From positions 1-41,161 of the forward strand of contig NZ_JAOEGU010000035.1 in assembly GCF_025583945.1 (NCBI RefSeq): a DNA stretch of 41,161 nt, in the 5' to 3' direction. Shown here one piece after another: positions 24,447 to 32,499 of this stretch. The stretch comes from Methylobacter psychrophilus (GTDB lineage Bacteria > Pseudomonadota > Gammaproteobacteria > Methylococcales > Methylomonadaceae). The notes beneath the pieces are model-generated. The model saw nothing but the letters and a program-made list of their open reading frames with translations. It did no database searches and was not told the DNA's origin. The position numbers and the translations under genes are program-made. Positions within the stretch are counted from its first letter, which is position 1; each line of letters opens with the position of its first letter.

Positions 24447-24890
24447 ATGAAGCCAGCCAGAAAACAGCGTTTAATTCTTATAGCCTTGATGGTGATCGGG
24501 GCGAGTATAGCAACGGCATTTGCCTTGAAATCTTTTAATGAAAATTTGATGTACTTTTTTTCGACAACCGATGTCATCGAAGGAAAAGCGCCCAAAGATA
24601 CCTTGTTTCGCTTGGGTGGAATGGTTATTAAAGGCAGTGTTGAAAGGCCCAATGACGGGTTGATGGTACGTTTTAAGTTAACTGATTTCAGTAAAGAAGT
24701 AACGGTCGAATATACGGGCATTTTGCCGGATTTGTTTAGGGAGGGGCAGGGTATCGTTGCCCATGGCAAGTTAAACACACAAGGTGTTTTTATTGCCGAG
24801 GAAGTGTTGGCCAAACATGATGAAAATTATATGCCACCGGAAGTCAAAGACAGTTTAAAAAACCAGCCAACAGCAGGGAAAGGTCAATAG
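24447..24890 (+). CDS. ccmE: Heme chaperone CcmE
   Basis: A 147-aa periplasmic heme chaperone anchored by one N-terminal helix (residues 8-27). The OB-fold follows (RLGGMVIKGSVER, VRFKLTDFSKEVTVEYTGILPDLFREGQGIVAHG). The heme-binding motif LAKHDENYMP has His124, which binds the heme vinyl covalently, and Tyr128, an axial ligand. It carries heme from CcmC to CcmF/H. It sits between ccmD and ccmF with gaps of 6 and 1 bases. Confidence 0.97.
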   Translation: MKPARKQRLILIALMVIGASIATAFALKSFNENLMYFFSTTDVIEGKAPKDTLFRLGGMVIKGSVERPNDGLMVRFKLTDFSKEVTVEYTGILPDLFREGQGIVAHGKLNTQGVFIAEEVLAKHDENYMPPEVKDSLKNQPTAGKGQ

Positions 24891-24891
24891 T

Positions 24892-26835
24892 ATGATTGCA
24901 GAACTTGGACAATTTTCACTGATTTTAGCCTTATGCATGGCGCTGGTATTAGGTATCGTACCGATTATAGGTGCATTTCGCAGTCAGGCCGGCTGGATTG
25001 CCGTTGCCAAACCTGCCGCATTTGCGCAATTGCTGTTTATGGCTTTGTCTTACGGTTGCCTGACTTATAGTTGTTTGACGCATGATTTTTCGGTTAAATA
25101 CATCGCTACTAATTCCAATACTTCATTGCCGGTCCTGTATTTAATTTCAGGTGTATGGGGCGCTCATGAAGGCTCATTATTATTGTGGGGTTTGGTGTTA
25201 ACCATATGGACCGGTCTGGTGGCGCAGTTTAGTAAAAGTATTCCGGCTGCTACGTTGGCCAGAGTGTTGGGGGTAATGGGCCTCGTTTCCATCGGTTTTA
25301 TTCTGTTTTTACTACTGACTTCCAACCCGTTTGAACGTCTGTTTCCTGCCCCTTTGGAAGGACGTGATTTAAATCCTTTATTGCAAGATCCCGGTTTGGC
25401 AATCCATCCCCCTATGCTTTATATGGGTTATGTGGGTTTTTCTGTGGCCTTCGCTTTTGCCATTGCCGCTTTGCTTGAAGGTCGATTGGATGCTGCTTGG
25501 GCGCGGTGGTCCAGGCCGTGGACTAATATGGCCTGGATGTTTTTAACCATGGGTATTGCCTTGGGCAGCTGGTGGGCTTATTACGAATTAGGCTGGGGTG
25601 GTTGGTGGTTTTGGGACCCGGTAGAAAATGCCTCATTTATGCCCTGGTTGGTAGGAACCGCTTTAATGCATTCGTTAGCCGCTACTGAAAAACGTGGTGT
25701 GTTTAAAACATGGACCGTTTTATTGGCTATTTTTGCCTTTTCTTTAAGTTTATTAGGTACCTTTTTGGTGCGTTCCGGGGTATTAACGTCGGTACATGCC
25801 TTTGCCAGCGATCCTGCGCGTGGCCTGTTTATTTTGATATTTTTGGCGGTCGTGGTCGGCGGTTCGTTATTGCTATACGCAGTCAGAGCGCCATCGGTCA
25901 AGAGCAGTGCCACTTTTGATCTGGTATCCAAAGAATCTGCAATTTTACTCAATAACGTACTCTTGGTAGTAACTGCTGCCAGTATTTTACTGGGTACCTT
26001 ATATCCCTTGGTTATTGATGCCTTGGGCTTAGGCAAGATTTCTGTCGGCCCACCGTATTTTAATGCCGTGTTTGTCCCCTTAATGGCACCACTGTCGATT
26101 GCCGTGGGCTTGGGGATGTTATTACGCTGGAAAAAAGATTCTCTTGGTCAGTTGGCATTGCGGGTGCGTTGGATTATCGCAGCCTGTGTTGCCGGTGGAT
26201 TGTTACTGCCCATATTGATGCCTTTTTATTCATGGGGAGCCGCTTTGGGTTTAACGTTGGCGTTGTGGACGGTTGCGGTTACCGTACTGTCATTTATTGA
26301 TCGCCTTGGAGTTAAAGGTTTTTCATGGCAACGACTGCAAACTATACCCGCCGGTTTTTATGGCATGACCATCGCGCATTTAGGCATTGCCGTCTTTGTG
26401 ACCGGTATTACCTTAACATCCGTGTACAGTGTTGAGAAAGATGTGCGCATGGCACCCAGTGAAACTATCGATATGTCCGGTTATATTTTTGAGTTTCATG
26501 GTGTAAAACAAACCAAGGGCCCCAATTATGTGGCTCAACAGGCCTTTGTAACCGTCAGTCACGACGGCAAGCAGGTTGCCCAGCTTGAACCACAAAAACG
26601 GGTTTATCAGGTACAGACCATGCCGATGACGGAAGCTGCGATTGATGCCGGATTATCCAGGGATTTGTTTGTTGCCATTGGTGAACCACTAGGTGACGAA
26701 GGTGCCTGGAGCTTACGGATTTATTACAAAGCCTTCATTCGCTGGATATGGATGGGCGCAGTATTTATGGCGGTCGGTGGTTTGTGTGCTGCTTGTGATA
26801 AACGTTATCGAGTTGCCAGAATACCGGCAGACTAG
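24892..26835 (+). CDS. ccmF: Cytochrome c heme lyase subunit CcmF
   Basis: A 647-aa membrane protein with about 14 helices, the core of the heme ligation complex. The WWD heme-handling motif is GWGGWWFWDPVENASFMPW (around residues 233-251). Conserved histidines occur in IHPPMLYMGYVGFS, GTALMHSL and TSVHAFASDP. The last periplasmic loop and C-terminal helix (YYKAFIRWIWMGAVFMAVGG) are complete. It is followed by a 161-bp gap before ccmG, larger than the other spacers in the cluster. Confidence 0.97.
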   Translation: MIAELGQFSLILALCMALVLGIVPIIGAFRSQAGWIAVAKPAAFAQLLFMALSYGCLTYSCLTHDFSVKYIATNSNTSLPVLYLISGVWGAHEGSLLLWGLVLTIWTGLVAQFSKSIPAATLARVLGVMGLVSIGFILFLLLTSNPFERLFPAPLEGRDLNPLLQDPGLAIHPPMLYMGYVGFSVAFAFAIAALLEGRLDAAWARWSRPWTNMAWMFLTMGIALGSWWAYYELGWGGWWFWDPVENASFMPWLVGTALMHSLAATEKRGVFKTWTVLLAIFAFSLSLLGTFLVRSGVLTSVHAFASDPARGLFILIFLAVVVGGSLLLYAVRAPSVKSSATFDLVSKESAILLNNVLLVVTAASILLGTLYPLVIDALGLGKISVGPPYFNAVFVPLMAPLSIAVGLGMLLRWKKDSLGQLALRVRWIIAACVAGGLLLPILMPFYSWGAALGLTLALWTVAVTVLSFIDRLGVKGFSWQRLQTIPAGFYGMTIAHLGIAVFVTGITLTSVYSVEKDVRMAPSETIDMSGYIFEFHGVKQTKGPNYVAQQAFVTVSHDGKQVAQLEPQKRVYQVQTMPMTEAAIDAGLSRDLFVAIGEPLGDEGAWSLRIYYKAFIRWIWMGAVFMAVGGLCAACDKRYRVARIPAD

Positions 26836-26996
26836 CCTTACAATGACTTTTTTGAAAAATAATCTTAAGAACTGTTGAATGATGAAACTGAAAAAGTTAT
26901 CTGCGCAGGTTAGTTAGAATATCATTTCAGTTTTATTCGATAACATTGTTAATGCTAAACCATTTTTAGAATACGGCACCTTAAAAAACCAACATA

Positions 26997-27527
26997 ATGC
27001 TTAAGTACATCATTCCCCTAATTTTATTCATCATCCTCGCGGTATTTTTGGCGCTGGGTTTAAGCCTTAAACCCGGCGAGATTCCATCGCCGTTACTTAA
27101 CAAACCAGCACCGCAATTTTCAGCTCCCAAACTGAATGCACCGGAAGAAAAATTAACGCCTGCTGATTTAAAAGGTAAAGTCTGGCTATTTAATATTTGG
27201 GCGTCATGGTGTGTATCTTGCCGTGCCGAACATCCCATATTGAACCAGTTAGCCCGGCAACAGGCAGTGGTTATTGTTGGTTTAAATTATAAGGATGAAC
27301 CAATTAATGCCAAAAAATGGCTGGATACGTTGGGTAACCCCTATAACGTCAGTATTATGGATCAGGATGGGCGTATCGGCATAGACTGGGGGGTTTACGG
27401 TGTGCCGGAAACTTTTGTTATGGATAAAACAGGCCTGATTCGTTATAAACATACCGGACCTGTTACTGCGGAAGATGTGCAACAAATTTTCCTTCCTTTG
27501 ATTGCAAAATTACAAACCGAGTCTTAA
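26997..27527 (+). CDS. ccmG: Thiol:disulfide oxidoreductase CcmG (DsbE)
   Basis: A 176-aa membrane-anchored thioredoxin-like protein that keeps apocytochrome or CcmH thiols reduced. The N-terminal anchor (about residues 4-24) is followed by LKPGEIPSPLLNKPAPQF. The active site reads WASWCVSCRAEHP (Cys72, Cys75), with Ser where most CcmG proteins have a Pro or Thr (CPTC or CVPC). The acidic, specificity-determining segment and cis-proline region YGVPETFVMDKTG are conserved. Its TAA overlaps the ATG of ccmH by one base. Confidence 0.96.
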   Translation: MLKYIIPLILFIILAVFLALGLSLKPGEIPSPLLNKPAPQFSAPKLNAPEEKLTPADLKGKVWLFNIWASWCVSCRAEHPILNQLARQQAVVIVGLNYKDEPINAKKWLDTLGNPYNVSIMDQDGRIGIDWGVYGVPETFVMDKTGLIRYKHTGPVTAEDVQQIFLPLIAKLQTES

Positions 27528-28003
27528 TGAAGCATTTATTGTTTGTTTTTCTGTTGATGCTGTCTTGTAGCATTTATGCCGTTGATTCCCGTCAATTGTC
27601 TGATCCGAAGCAGCAAGAAAGTTATGAAACGTTAACCTCGGAGTTGCGTTGTCTGGTGTGTCAAAACCAAACTATCGGTGACTCTAATGCCGAACTGGCA
27701 GCAGATTTACGCAGGCAAGTTTATGAAATGTTGGAACAGGGCAAATCTAAAGAAGAAATTGTCCGGTTTATGACCGATCGATATGGCGACTTTGTGTTGT
27801 ATAAGCCGCCTTTTAAAGGAAAAACCAGTGTGTTATGGATCGCTCCGGTGGTTTTTTTATTAGTTGGGTTAATCACGGTATTTTTCGTTATTCGGCGTAA
27901 AAAAGCCGTTGCCAGTTTGCACCCTGATGCTGGAGCTTTGCAAAGGGATGTTGAAAAACAAAAAAAAATTCGTAGTTTGCTGGAAAAAGGTGACCGCTCT
28001 TGA
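27527..28003 (+). CDS. ccmH: Cytochrome c maturation protein CcmH
   Basis: A 158-aa protein with a signal peptide (residues 1-18), a three-helix periplasmic domain with the redox pair RCLVCQNQ (Cys42, Cys45), and a C-terminal membrane helix (about 103-124) ending in RRKK. It is the short form lacking the fused TPR domain found in E. coli CcmH; that part is encoded separately as ccmI. It reduces the apocytochrome CXXCH cysteines. It overlaps ccmG and ccmI. Confidence 0.96.
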   Translation: MKHLLFVFLLMLSCSIYAVDSRQLSDPKQQESYETLTSELRCLVCQNQTIGDSNAELAADLRRQVYEMLEQGKSKEEIVRFMTDRYGDFVLYKPPFKGKTSVLWIAPVVFLLVGLITVFFVIRRKKAVASLHPDAGALQRDVEKQKKIRSLLEKGDRS

Positions 28004-29241
28004 ATATGCTATTTTTACTGATTGTCAGTATCCTGATATTAATTGCTTTTTTGCTTATTCTGCCGCCGTTATGGCGCAAACAACCTGCTCAAGCGACTGA
28101 CCTTGATCAGCGTAATATACTGATTGCGCAAAATCGCCTCGCCGAGCTTAAAGAAAGCAGACAATCAGGTGCACTAAGTCAGGCCCAATATGATGAACAA
28201 TTAGTCGATCTTGAGCAGGCATTAAGTGATGATCTGGAAATAAAAAGCCATGTTACCTCAACACAAAGTCAGGGCAGGTGGCTAGTTTATGTGTTGGTTT
28301 TAGGTATTCCTTTGCTGGCGGGATCACTTTATTTAAGTCTGGGTAATTATCAAGCGATTAGTCACAGTGCTGAAATGGCGATTGACCCGGATACACTCAA
28401 GCTTGCCGAAGTTAACAAAATGGTTGCAGGTTTGGCTGAGAAGATGAAGGCAACTCCTGATGATGCAAAAGGTTGGATTATGTTGGGTCGCTCTTATAAA
28501 GCCTTGGAGCAATATCCCAAAGCCGTTGAAGCTTTTGCCAATGCGTATCGATTGTTGGGTGATCAGGTCGACATTATGTTGCTTTATGCCGATGCTATTG
28601 CTTATGCAAGTGATAAAAATTTGGCAGGAAAACCCACTGAATTGGTGTTTAAAGCCTTGGCTTTGGAACCTGATAATATGAATGCCTTATGGTTGGGTGG
28701 TATGGCCAAAGCCCAACAAGGTGATCCTGCTACGGCGATAAAGTTATGGAGAAAACTGGCTGCGTTGTTGCCACCCGAATCTGATGCCCAGAAAGAGATA
28801 AACGCTTTACTGGCTAAAATTGAAAGTAGAGACGCGATTAATCGCGTCTCTACACCAGAAGCTACCCAATCCACCCAAGCAGCCAATGTGGTTGATATTG
28901 CCATTGAGGTAAAGGTCAGTCTGGCTCCTGAATTACAAAAATCAACCAGCCCGGATGATACTGTTTTTGTATATGCTCAGGCATTATCAGGTCCTAAAAT
29001 GCCTTTAGCCATCGTTCGTAAACAAGTTTCCGATTTGCCGTTAACCGTCAGTCTAAATGACGCTATGGCAATGATGCCGAACATGAAATTATCCAACTTT
29101 GCTCAGGTTAAATTACTGGCGCGTATTTCCAAATCTGGTAATGCCATATCTCAACCGGGTGACTTAATTGGTGTTATTGATCAGGTTGCTCTAACGGACA
29201 AAAATGATCATATGATAGTCATTAACGAAGTCGTTAAATGA
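28000..29241 (+). CDS. ccmI: Cytochrome c maturation protein CcmI (TPR chaperone) with in-frame palindrome
   Basis: A 413-aa protein beginning with TTG at 28000, which overlaps the ccmH stop; an ATG at 28006 is an alternative. It has a N-terminal helix (about 3-22), the cytoplasmic LAELKESRQSGALSQAQYDEQLVDLEQAL region, a second helix (about 90-110), and TPR repeats (about 150-270: GWIMLGRSYKALEQYPKAVEAFANAYRL). A C-terminal domain (about 298-412) is a greenish-key-like module seen in CcmI/NrfG relatives. Between TPRs and the C-terminal domain lies a perfect 28-bp palindrome translated as RDAINRVST. CcmI binds apocytochromes. Stop overlaps the hemN start (ATGA). Confidence 0.93.
   Translation: MNMLFLLIVSILILIAFLLILPPLWRKQPAQATDLDQRNILIAQNRLAELKESRQSGALSQAQYDEQLVDLEQALSDDLEIKSHVTSTQSQGRWLVYVLVLGIPLLAGSLYLSLGNYQAISHSAEMAIDPDTLKLAEVNKMVAGLAEKMKATPDDAKGWIMLGRSYKALEQYPKAVEAFANAYRLLGDQVDIMLLYADAIAYASDKNLAGKPTELVFKALALEPDNMNALWLGGMAKAQQGDPATAIKLWRKLAALLPPESDAQKEINALLAKIESRDAINRVSTPEATQSTQAANVVDIAIEVKVSLAPELQKSTSPDDTVFVYAQALSGPKMPLAIVRKQVSDLPLTVSLNDAMAMMPNMKLSNFAQVKLLARISKSGNAISQPGDLIGVIDQVALTDKNDHMIVINEVVK
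28826..28853. repeat. Perfect 28-bp palindrome inside ccmI
   Basis: GTAGAGACGCGATT is followed directly by its exact complement AATCGCGTCTCTAC. It falls in the flexible linker between the TPR and C-terminal domains of CcmI and keeps the reading frame. The sequence resembles short palindromic repeats known from cyanobacterial genomes by memory; no second copy occurs in this window. Confidence 0.85.
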
Positions 29242-30623
29242 TCGATCAATCCCTCAAATTCGACTTAGGTCTTATCAATCGCTATGATAAGGCCGGGCCG
29301 CGTTATACCTCATACCCTACGGCATTGGAATTGCATGACGGCTTTGGTGATAAAGAGTATCGCCAACATATAGCCAAATCCAATGCCGCCGGTGGCCCGT
29401 TATCGTTGTATTTTCATATTCCTTTTTGCGATACCGTGTGTTTTTATTGTGCCTGCAATAAAATCGTCACTAAAAACCGCAATCATGCAGAACCTTATCT
29501 GGACAATCTGTATAAAGAAATTGCCCTGCAAGGGGCTTTGTTTGATTCCAGTCGGGTGGTTAATCAACTGCACTGGGGCGGTGGTACACCAACTTTTTTA
29601 AGCTACCAGCAAATGCAGAAATTAATGATGGTAACCCGTCAGCATTTTTTGTTAAAAGATGATGATAGTGGTGAATATTCCATTGAAGTTGATCCCAGAG
29701 AAACTCATTCCCAAACTATTAAACAACTGCGTGAACTCGGTTTTAACCGAATCAGCTTGGGCTTGCAGGATTTTGATCCTGCCGTACAAAAAGCCGTCAA
29801 TCGTATTCAAAGTGAAGAGCAAACCTTTAGTGTCTTGGAATCGGCTCGTGCCGAAGGTTTTCGCTCAACCAATATTGATTTAATCTACGGCTTGCCGCTA
29901 CAAACGGTAGCCACTTTTGCCAGGACTATCGATACCATACTGGCAGTTGCACCCGATCGCTTCTCGATTTTTAATTATGCCCATATGCCGGCACGCTTTA
30001 AAACCCAGCGGCAGATTAACGATGCCGACCTGCCAAGCGCAGAAGTTAAGCTGGATATTTTACAAATGGTTGGGCAAAAACTGATGGCAGCCGGTTATGT
30101 TTATATTGGCATGGATCACTTTGCCAAACCGGATGACGAGCTGGCGATTGCCCAGCGGGAAGGCAATCTGTATAGAAATTTTCAGGGTTATTCAACGCAT
30201 TCAGATTGTGATCTGATAGGTTTTGGTATTACGTCCATTGGCAGGGTAGGAGATGCTTATAGCCAAAATGTCAAAGAACTGGATGAGTACGCCCGGCTTA
30301 TCAGTGAAAATAAATTGCCTGTTTTTAAGGGGGTTGAACTGGATGATGACGATAAGTTACGCCGTGCCGTGATTACCCAAATAATCTGTCACTTTGCATT
30401 AACTTTTACAGTTATTGAAAAGGAATTTTCCATCAACTTTAGCGATTATTTTGCCAAAGAACTCCAGTCACTGGAGCCGATGCAAGCCGATGGCTTGCTA
30501 ACCGTATCCGCTACCGGGATGCAGGTATTACCGGCCGGTCGCTTATTGATCCGCAATATCTGCATGGTCTTTGACAAGTATCTGGCGCAAAAACAATACC
30601 ACCAATTTTCAAAAGTTATTTAA
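29238..30623 (+). CDS. hemN: Oxygen-independent coproporphyrinogen III oxidase HemN
   Basis: A 461-aa radical SAM enzyme that converts coproporphyrinogen III to protoporphyrinogen IX without oxygen. The opening RYDKAGPRYTSYPTA is characteristic of true HemN rather than HemW. The FeS motif CDTVCFYCAC places Cys64, Cys68 and Cys71 on the 4Fe-4S cluster, with a further Cys73. HWGGGTPTFLS and the SAM-binding segment YSIEVDPRE follow. It starts inside the ccmI stop codon (ATGA), so heme synthesis is translationally coupled to cytochrome c maturation here. It would supply protoporphyrinogen IX to HemG, encoded 24 kb away in this window. Confidence 0.96.
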   Translation: MIDQSLKFDLGLINRYDKAGPRYTSYPTALELHDGFGDKEYRQHIAKSNAAGGPLSLYFHIPFCDTVCFYCACNKIVTKNRNHAEPYLDNLYKEIALQGALFDSSRVVNQLHWGGGTPTFLSYQQMQKLMMVTRQHFLLKDDDSGEYSIEVDPRETHSQTIKQLRELGFNRISLGLQDFDPAVQKAVNRIQSEEQTFSVLESARAEGFRSTNIDLIYGLPLQTVATFARTIDTILAVAPDRFSIFNYAHMPARFKTQRQINDADLPSAEVKLDILQMVGQKLMAAGYVYIGMDHFAKPDDELAIAQREGNLYRNFQGYSTHSDCDLIGFGITSIGRVGDAYSQNVKELDEYARLISENKLPVFKGVELDDDDKLRRAVITQIICHFALTFTVIEKEFSINFSDYFAKELQSLEPMQADGLLTVSATGMQVLPAGRLLIRNICMVFDKYLAQKQYHQFSKVI

Positions 30624-30630
30624 AACCCTT

Positions 30631-30843
30631 ATGAATGATAATCGAATAATAGAACTGGAAATCAAGATTGCTTATCAAGAAGATTTGCTGCAAGAACTCA
30701 ATAAAATAGTCGGTCAGCAACAGCAACAGATAGGTCGTTTGGAAGCAACGTGCAAGTTGCTTAATGAACGCATAAAAAGTTTGTCCACTGAAGGCAGTGG
30801 TGGCGGTGGTGAACATGTTGAAGAAGTACCGCCGCATTATTAG
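30631..30843 (+). CDS. slyX: SlyX family protein
   Basis: A 70-aa coiled-coil protein. Start chosen at ATG 30631 (MNDNRIIELEIKIAYQEDLL); a longer frame from 30571 overlaps hemN and is unlikely. The heptad-rich helix (LNKIVGQQQQQIGRLEATCKLLNERI) and the C-terminal PPHY are diagnostic of SlyX. The family's function is unknown. It begins 7 bp after hemN. Confidence 0.9.
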   Translation: MNDNRIIELEIKIAYQEDLLQELNKIVGQQQQQIGRLEATCKLLNERIKSLSTEGSGGGGEHVEEVPPHY

Positions 30844-31009
30844 TATCAGTGCATTTGGTAATATTATCGGGCCTTCTGGTTGCCGGTTGATTTTTATTGA
30901 AACAGGCGATGTCTGGACTTTACGTGGTTAGCTGGCTATTATGCCGGGTACGCTATTTTTATATGGCGTTATACTTTACTATTTCGTGAGTTTATTAAAG
31001 GAGATTTTT

Positions 31010-31474
31010 ATGCTGGAAAACCAACAAAAAGCGCCATTGTTTAGTTCGCCCAATCAGCTTAACGAGCTGGTTAATTTGTCTGATTATGCAGGTAAAAAGA
31101 ATGTCGTTTTATATTTTTACCCTAAAGATGACACGCCAGGTTGCACCATAGAAGCTAATGATTTTACCAAGCTTGCTGAAGAGTTTGACAAGTATGATAC
31201 GGTTGTCATCGGTGTCAGCAAAGATTCTTGCCAAAGTCATGTCGAATTTATTAATAAATTTGGTTTAAAAATCGATTTGTTGGCTGATACCAGTGGCGAG
31301 CTTTGCGAAAGTTACGGAGTATGGCAAGAAAGAGATAAAAATGGTGTTAAGAGTATGGCTATTTTACGCTCTACTTTTATCATCGATAAAGAAGGTACGC
31401 TCGTTGATGTCGCTTATGGCGTAACACCGGATAATCATGCTCAGGAAGTTCTGGAAAAAGTAAAAAGTCTTTAG
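31010..31474 (+). CDS. bcp: Peroxiredoxin, BCP/PrxQ type
   Basis: A 154-aa thiol peroxidase. The start at 31010 is set by AAAGGAG six bases upstream; an in-frame ATG at 30941 adds an unrelated N-terminal extension. The peroxidatic Cys is in YPKDDTPGCTIEANDF. The second Cys usually found five residues later in PrxQ (GCTxxAC) is replaced by Asn, so the enzyme is a 1-Cys type or uses a later cysteine such as the one in SKDSCQSH or ELCESYG. STFIIDKEG is conserved. It reduces hydroperoxides with thiols. A large hairpin element follows. Confidence 0.92.
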   Translation: MLENQQKAPLFSSPNQLNELVNLSDYAGKKNVVLYFYPKDDTPGCTIEANDFTKLAEEFDKYDTVVIGVSKDSCQSHVEFINKFGLKIDLLADTSGELCESYGVWQERDKNGVKSMAILRSTFIIDKEGTLVDVAYGVTPDNHAQEVLEKVKSL

Positions 31475-31500
31475 TTTACGTTTTTATACAAAATTTAAAT

Positions 31501-31633
31501 AAGCCAGGCTCTGTTTTCCTTTGGGAGAGCTACTCACTTAAGCCGGGACAGATACCATCCCTTCAAGGGATGTTATCTGTAAAATCGTCCCGCTTTAAAT
31601 GGGTAGTCCTTTGGGAGCAACAGAGCTTGGCTT
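31501..31633. repeat. Nested-palindrome repeat, family B (same core, different arms)
   Basis: The 133-bp element is built on the same inner palindrome as family A (31549-31579), but the outer arms are unrelated to family A: AAGCCAGGCTCTGTT (31501-31515) against AACAGAGCTTGGCTT (31619-31633), 14 of 15 paired. A middle block GCCGGGAC pairs with GTCCCGCTTT. A CCTTTGGGAG string occurs as a direct repeat at 31518 and 31608. It lies between bcp and the SDR gene and could terminate bcp transcription. Confidence 0.8.
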
Positions 31634-31673
31634 TATACTTTTAAAGTAAGTCATTATTTTTAGGAGTACCCAC

Positions 31674-32444
31674 ATGGTACCTGAGCAAAAATTGAATCTA
31701 ACCGGTAAGGTGGCCTTGGTTAGCGGTGCCGGAGTCGGCATTGGCCGAGCCGTGGCGTTGGCCTTGGGACAGGCTGGTGCATTTATTGGCATACATTACC
31801 ATTCCAGTAAGGAAGGTGCTGAAAAATTGCTGGATGAATTATTGGCACAAAATATTAACGCGCTGTTATTGCCAGCTGATCTGACCAACGAGGCAGAAGC
31901 CAACGCCGTTGTTGATAAGCTGGCCGCAAAAGCCGGGCATTTGGATATTTTGGTCAATAACAGTGGTGGCTTGGTTAAGCGTGCCAAAATTGAAGATTGC
32001 ACCTTGGAAAATTGGAACAAATCTTTAGATCTTAACCTCACCAGTGCTTTTTTATTGACAAGACAGGCTATTCCGCATCTCCGGGCAACCGGCAGTGGTC
32101 GTATAGTCAATATTCTTTCGCTTTCGGTACAAACGGGTGGTGCTAACGGCGGTGGCTCTTATGCCGCAGCTAAAGGCGGTCTTATGGTATTTACCCATAC
32201 TCTCGCCAAAGAACTGGCTCCCCATGTACGCACTAATTCGGTAATGCCGGGAACGGTAGAAACCCAGCATCATGAGATTCATTCTACCGCCGAGATGCTG
32301 GAAAATTATCGTAAACAGACGCCGTTAGGACGAAATACGTTTGCTGAAGAGGTGGCCAGTAGTGTGCTTTTTCTTGCCAGTGATATGTCATCGCATATTA
32401 ATGGTGCCTTGATCGATATTAGTGGTGGCAGGTTTTTACGTTAA
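31674..32444 (+). CDS. Short-chain dehydrogenase/reductase (SDR)
   Basis: A 256-aa classical SDR. The cofactor loop is SGAGVGIGRA (residues 17-26), a variant of TGxxxGIG. DILVNNSGG follows, then catalytic Ser (SLSVQ, about 149-151), Tyr163 and Lys167 in SYAAAKGG. NSVMPGTVET and INGALIDISGGRFLR complete the fold. Closest in form to FabG-like 3-oxoacyl-ACP reductases, but the substrate cannot be predicted. A strong TAGGAGTACCCAC ribosome-binding site precedes ATG 31674. It follows a nested-palindrome element and is convergent with a redoxin gene. Confidence 0.88.
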   Translation: MVPEQKLNLTGKVALVSGAGVGIGRAVALALGQAGAFIGIHYHSSKEGAEKLLDELLAQNINALLLPADLTNEAEANAVVDKLAAKAGHLDILVNNSGGLVKRAKIEDCTLENWNKSLDLNLTSAFLLTRQAIPHLRATGSGRIVNILSLSVQTGGANGGGSYAAAKGGLMVFTHTLAKELAPHVRTNSVMPGTVETQHHEIHSTAEMLENYRKQTPLGRNTFAEEVASSVLFLASDMSSHINGALIDISGGRFLR

Positions 32445-32499
32445 ACAACTAACCCTCATCTTTAAATCAAGTTTGGCAGGAGTTGCTTAATTTGTTGGA

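Noticed and set aside
30941-31009. 23-residue N-terminal extension of the peroxiredoxin
   Set aside because: A strong Shine-Dalgarno precedes the internal ATG at 31010, where family similarity begins.
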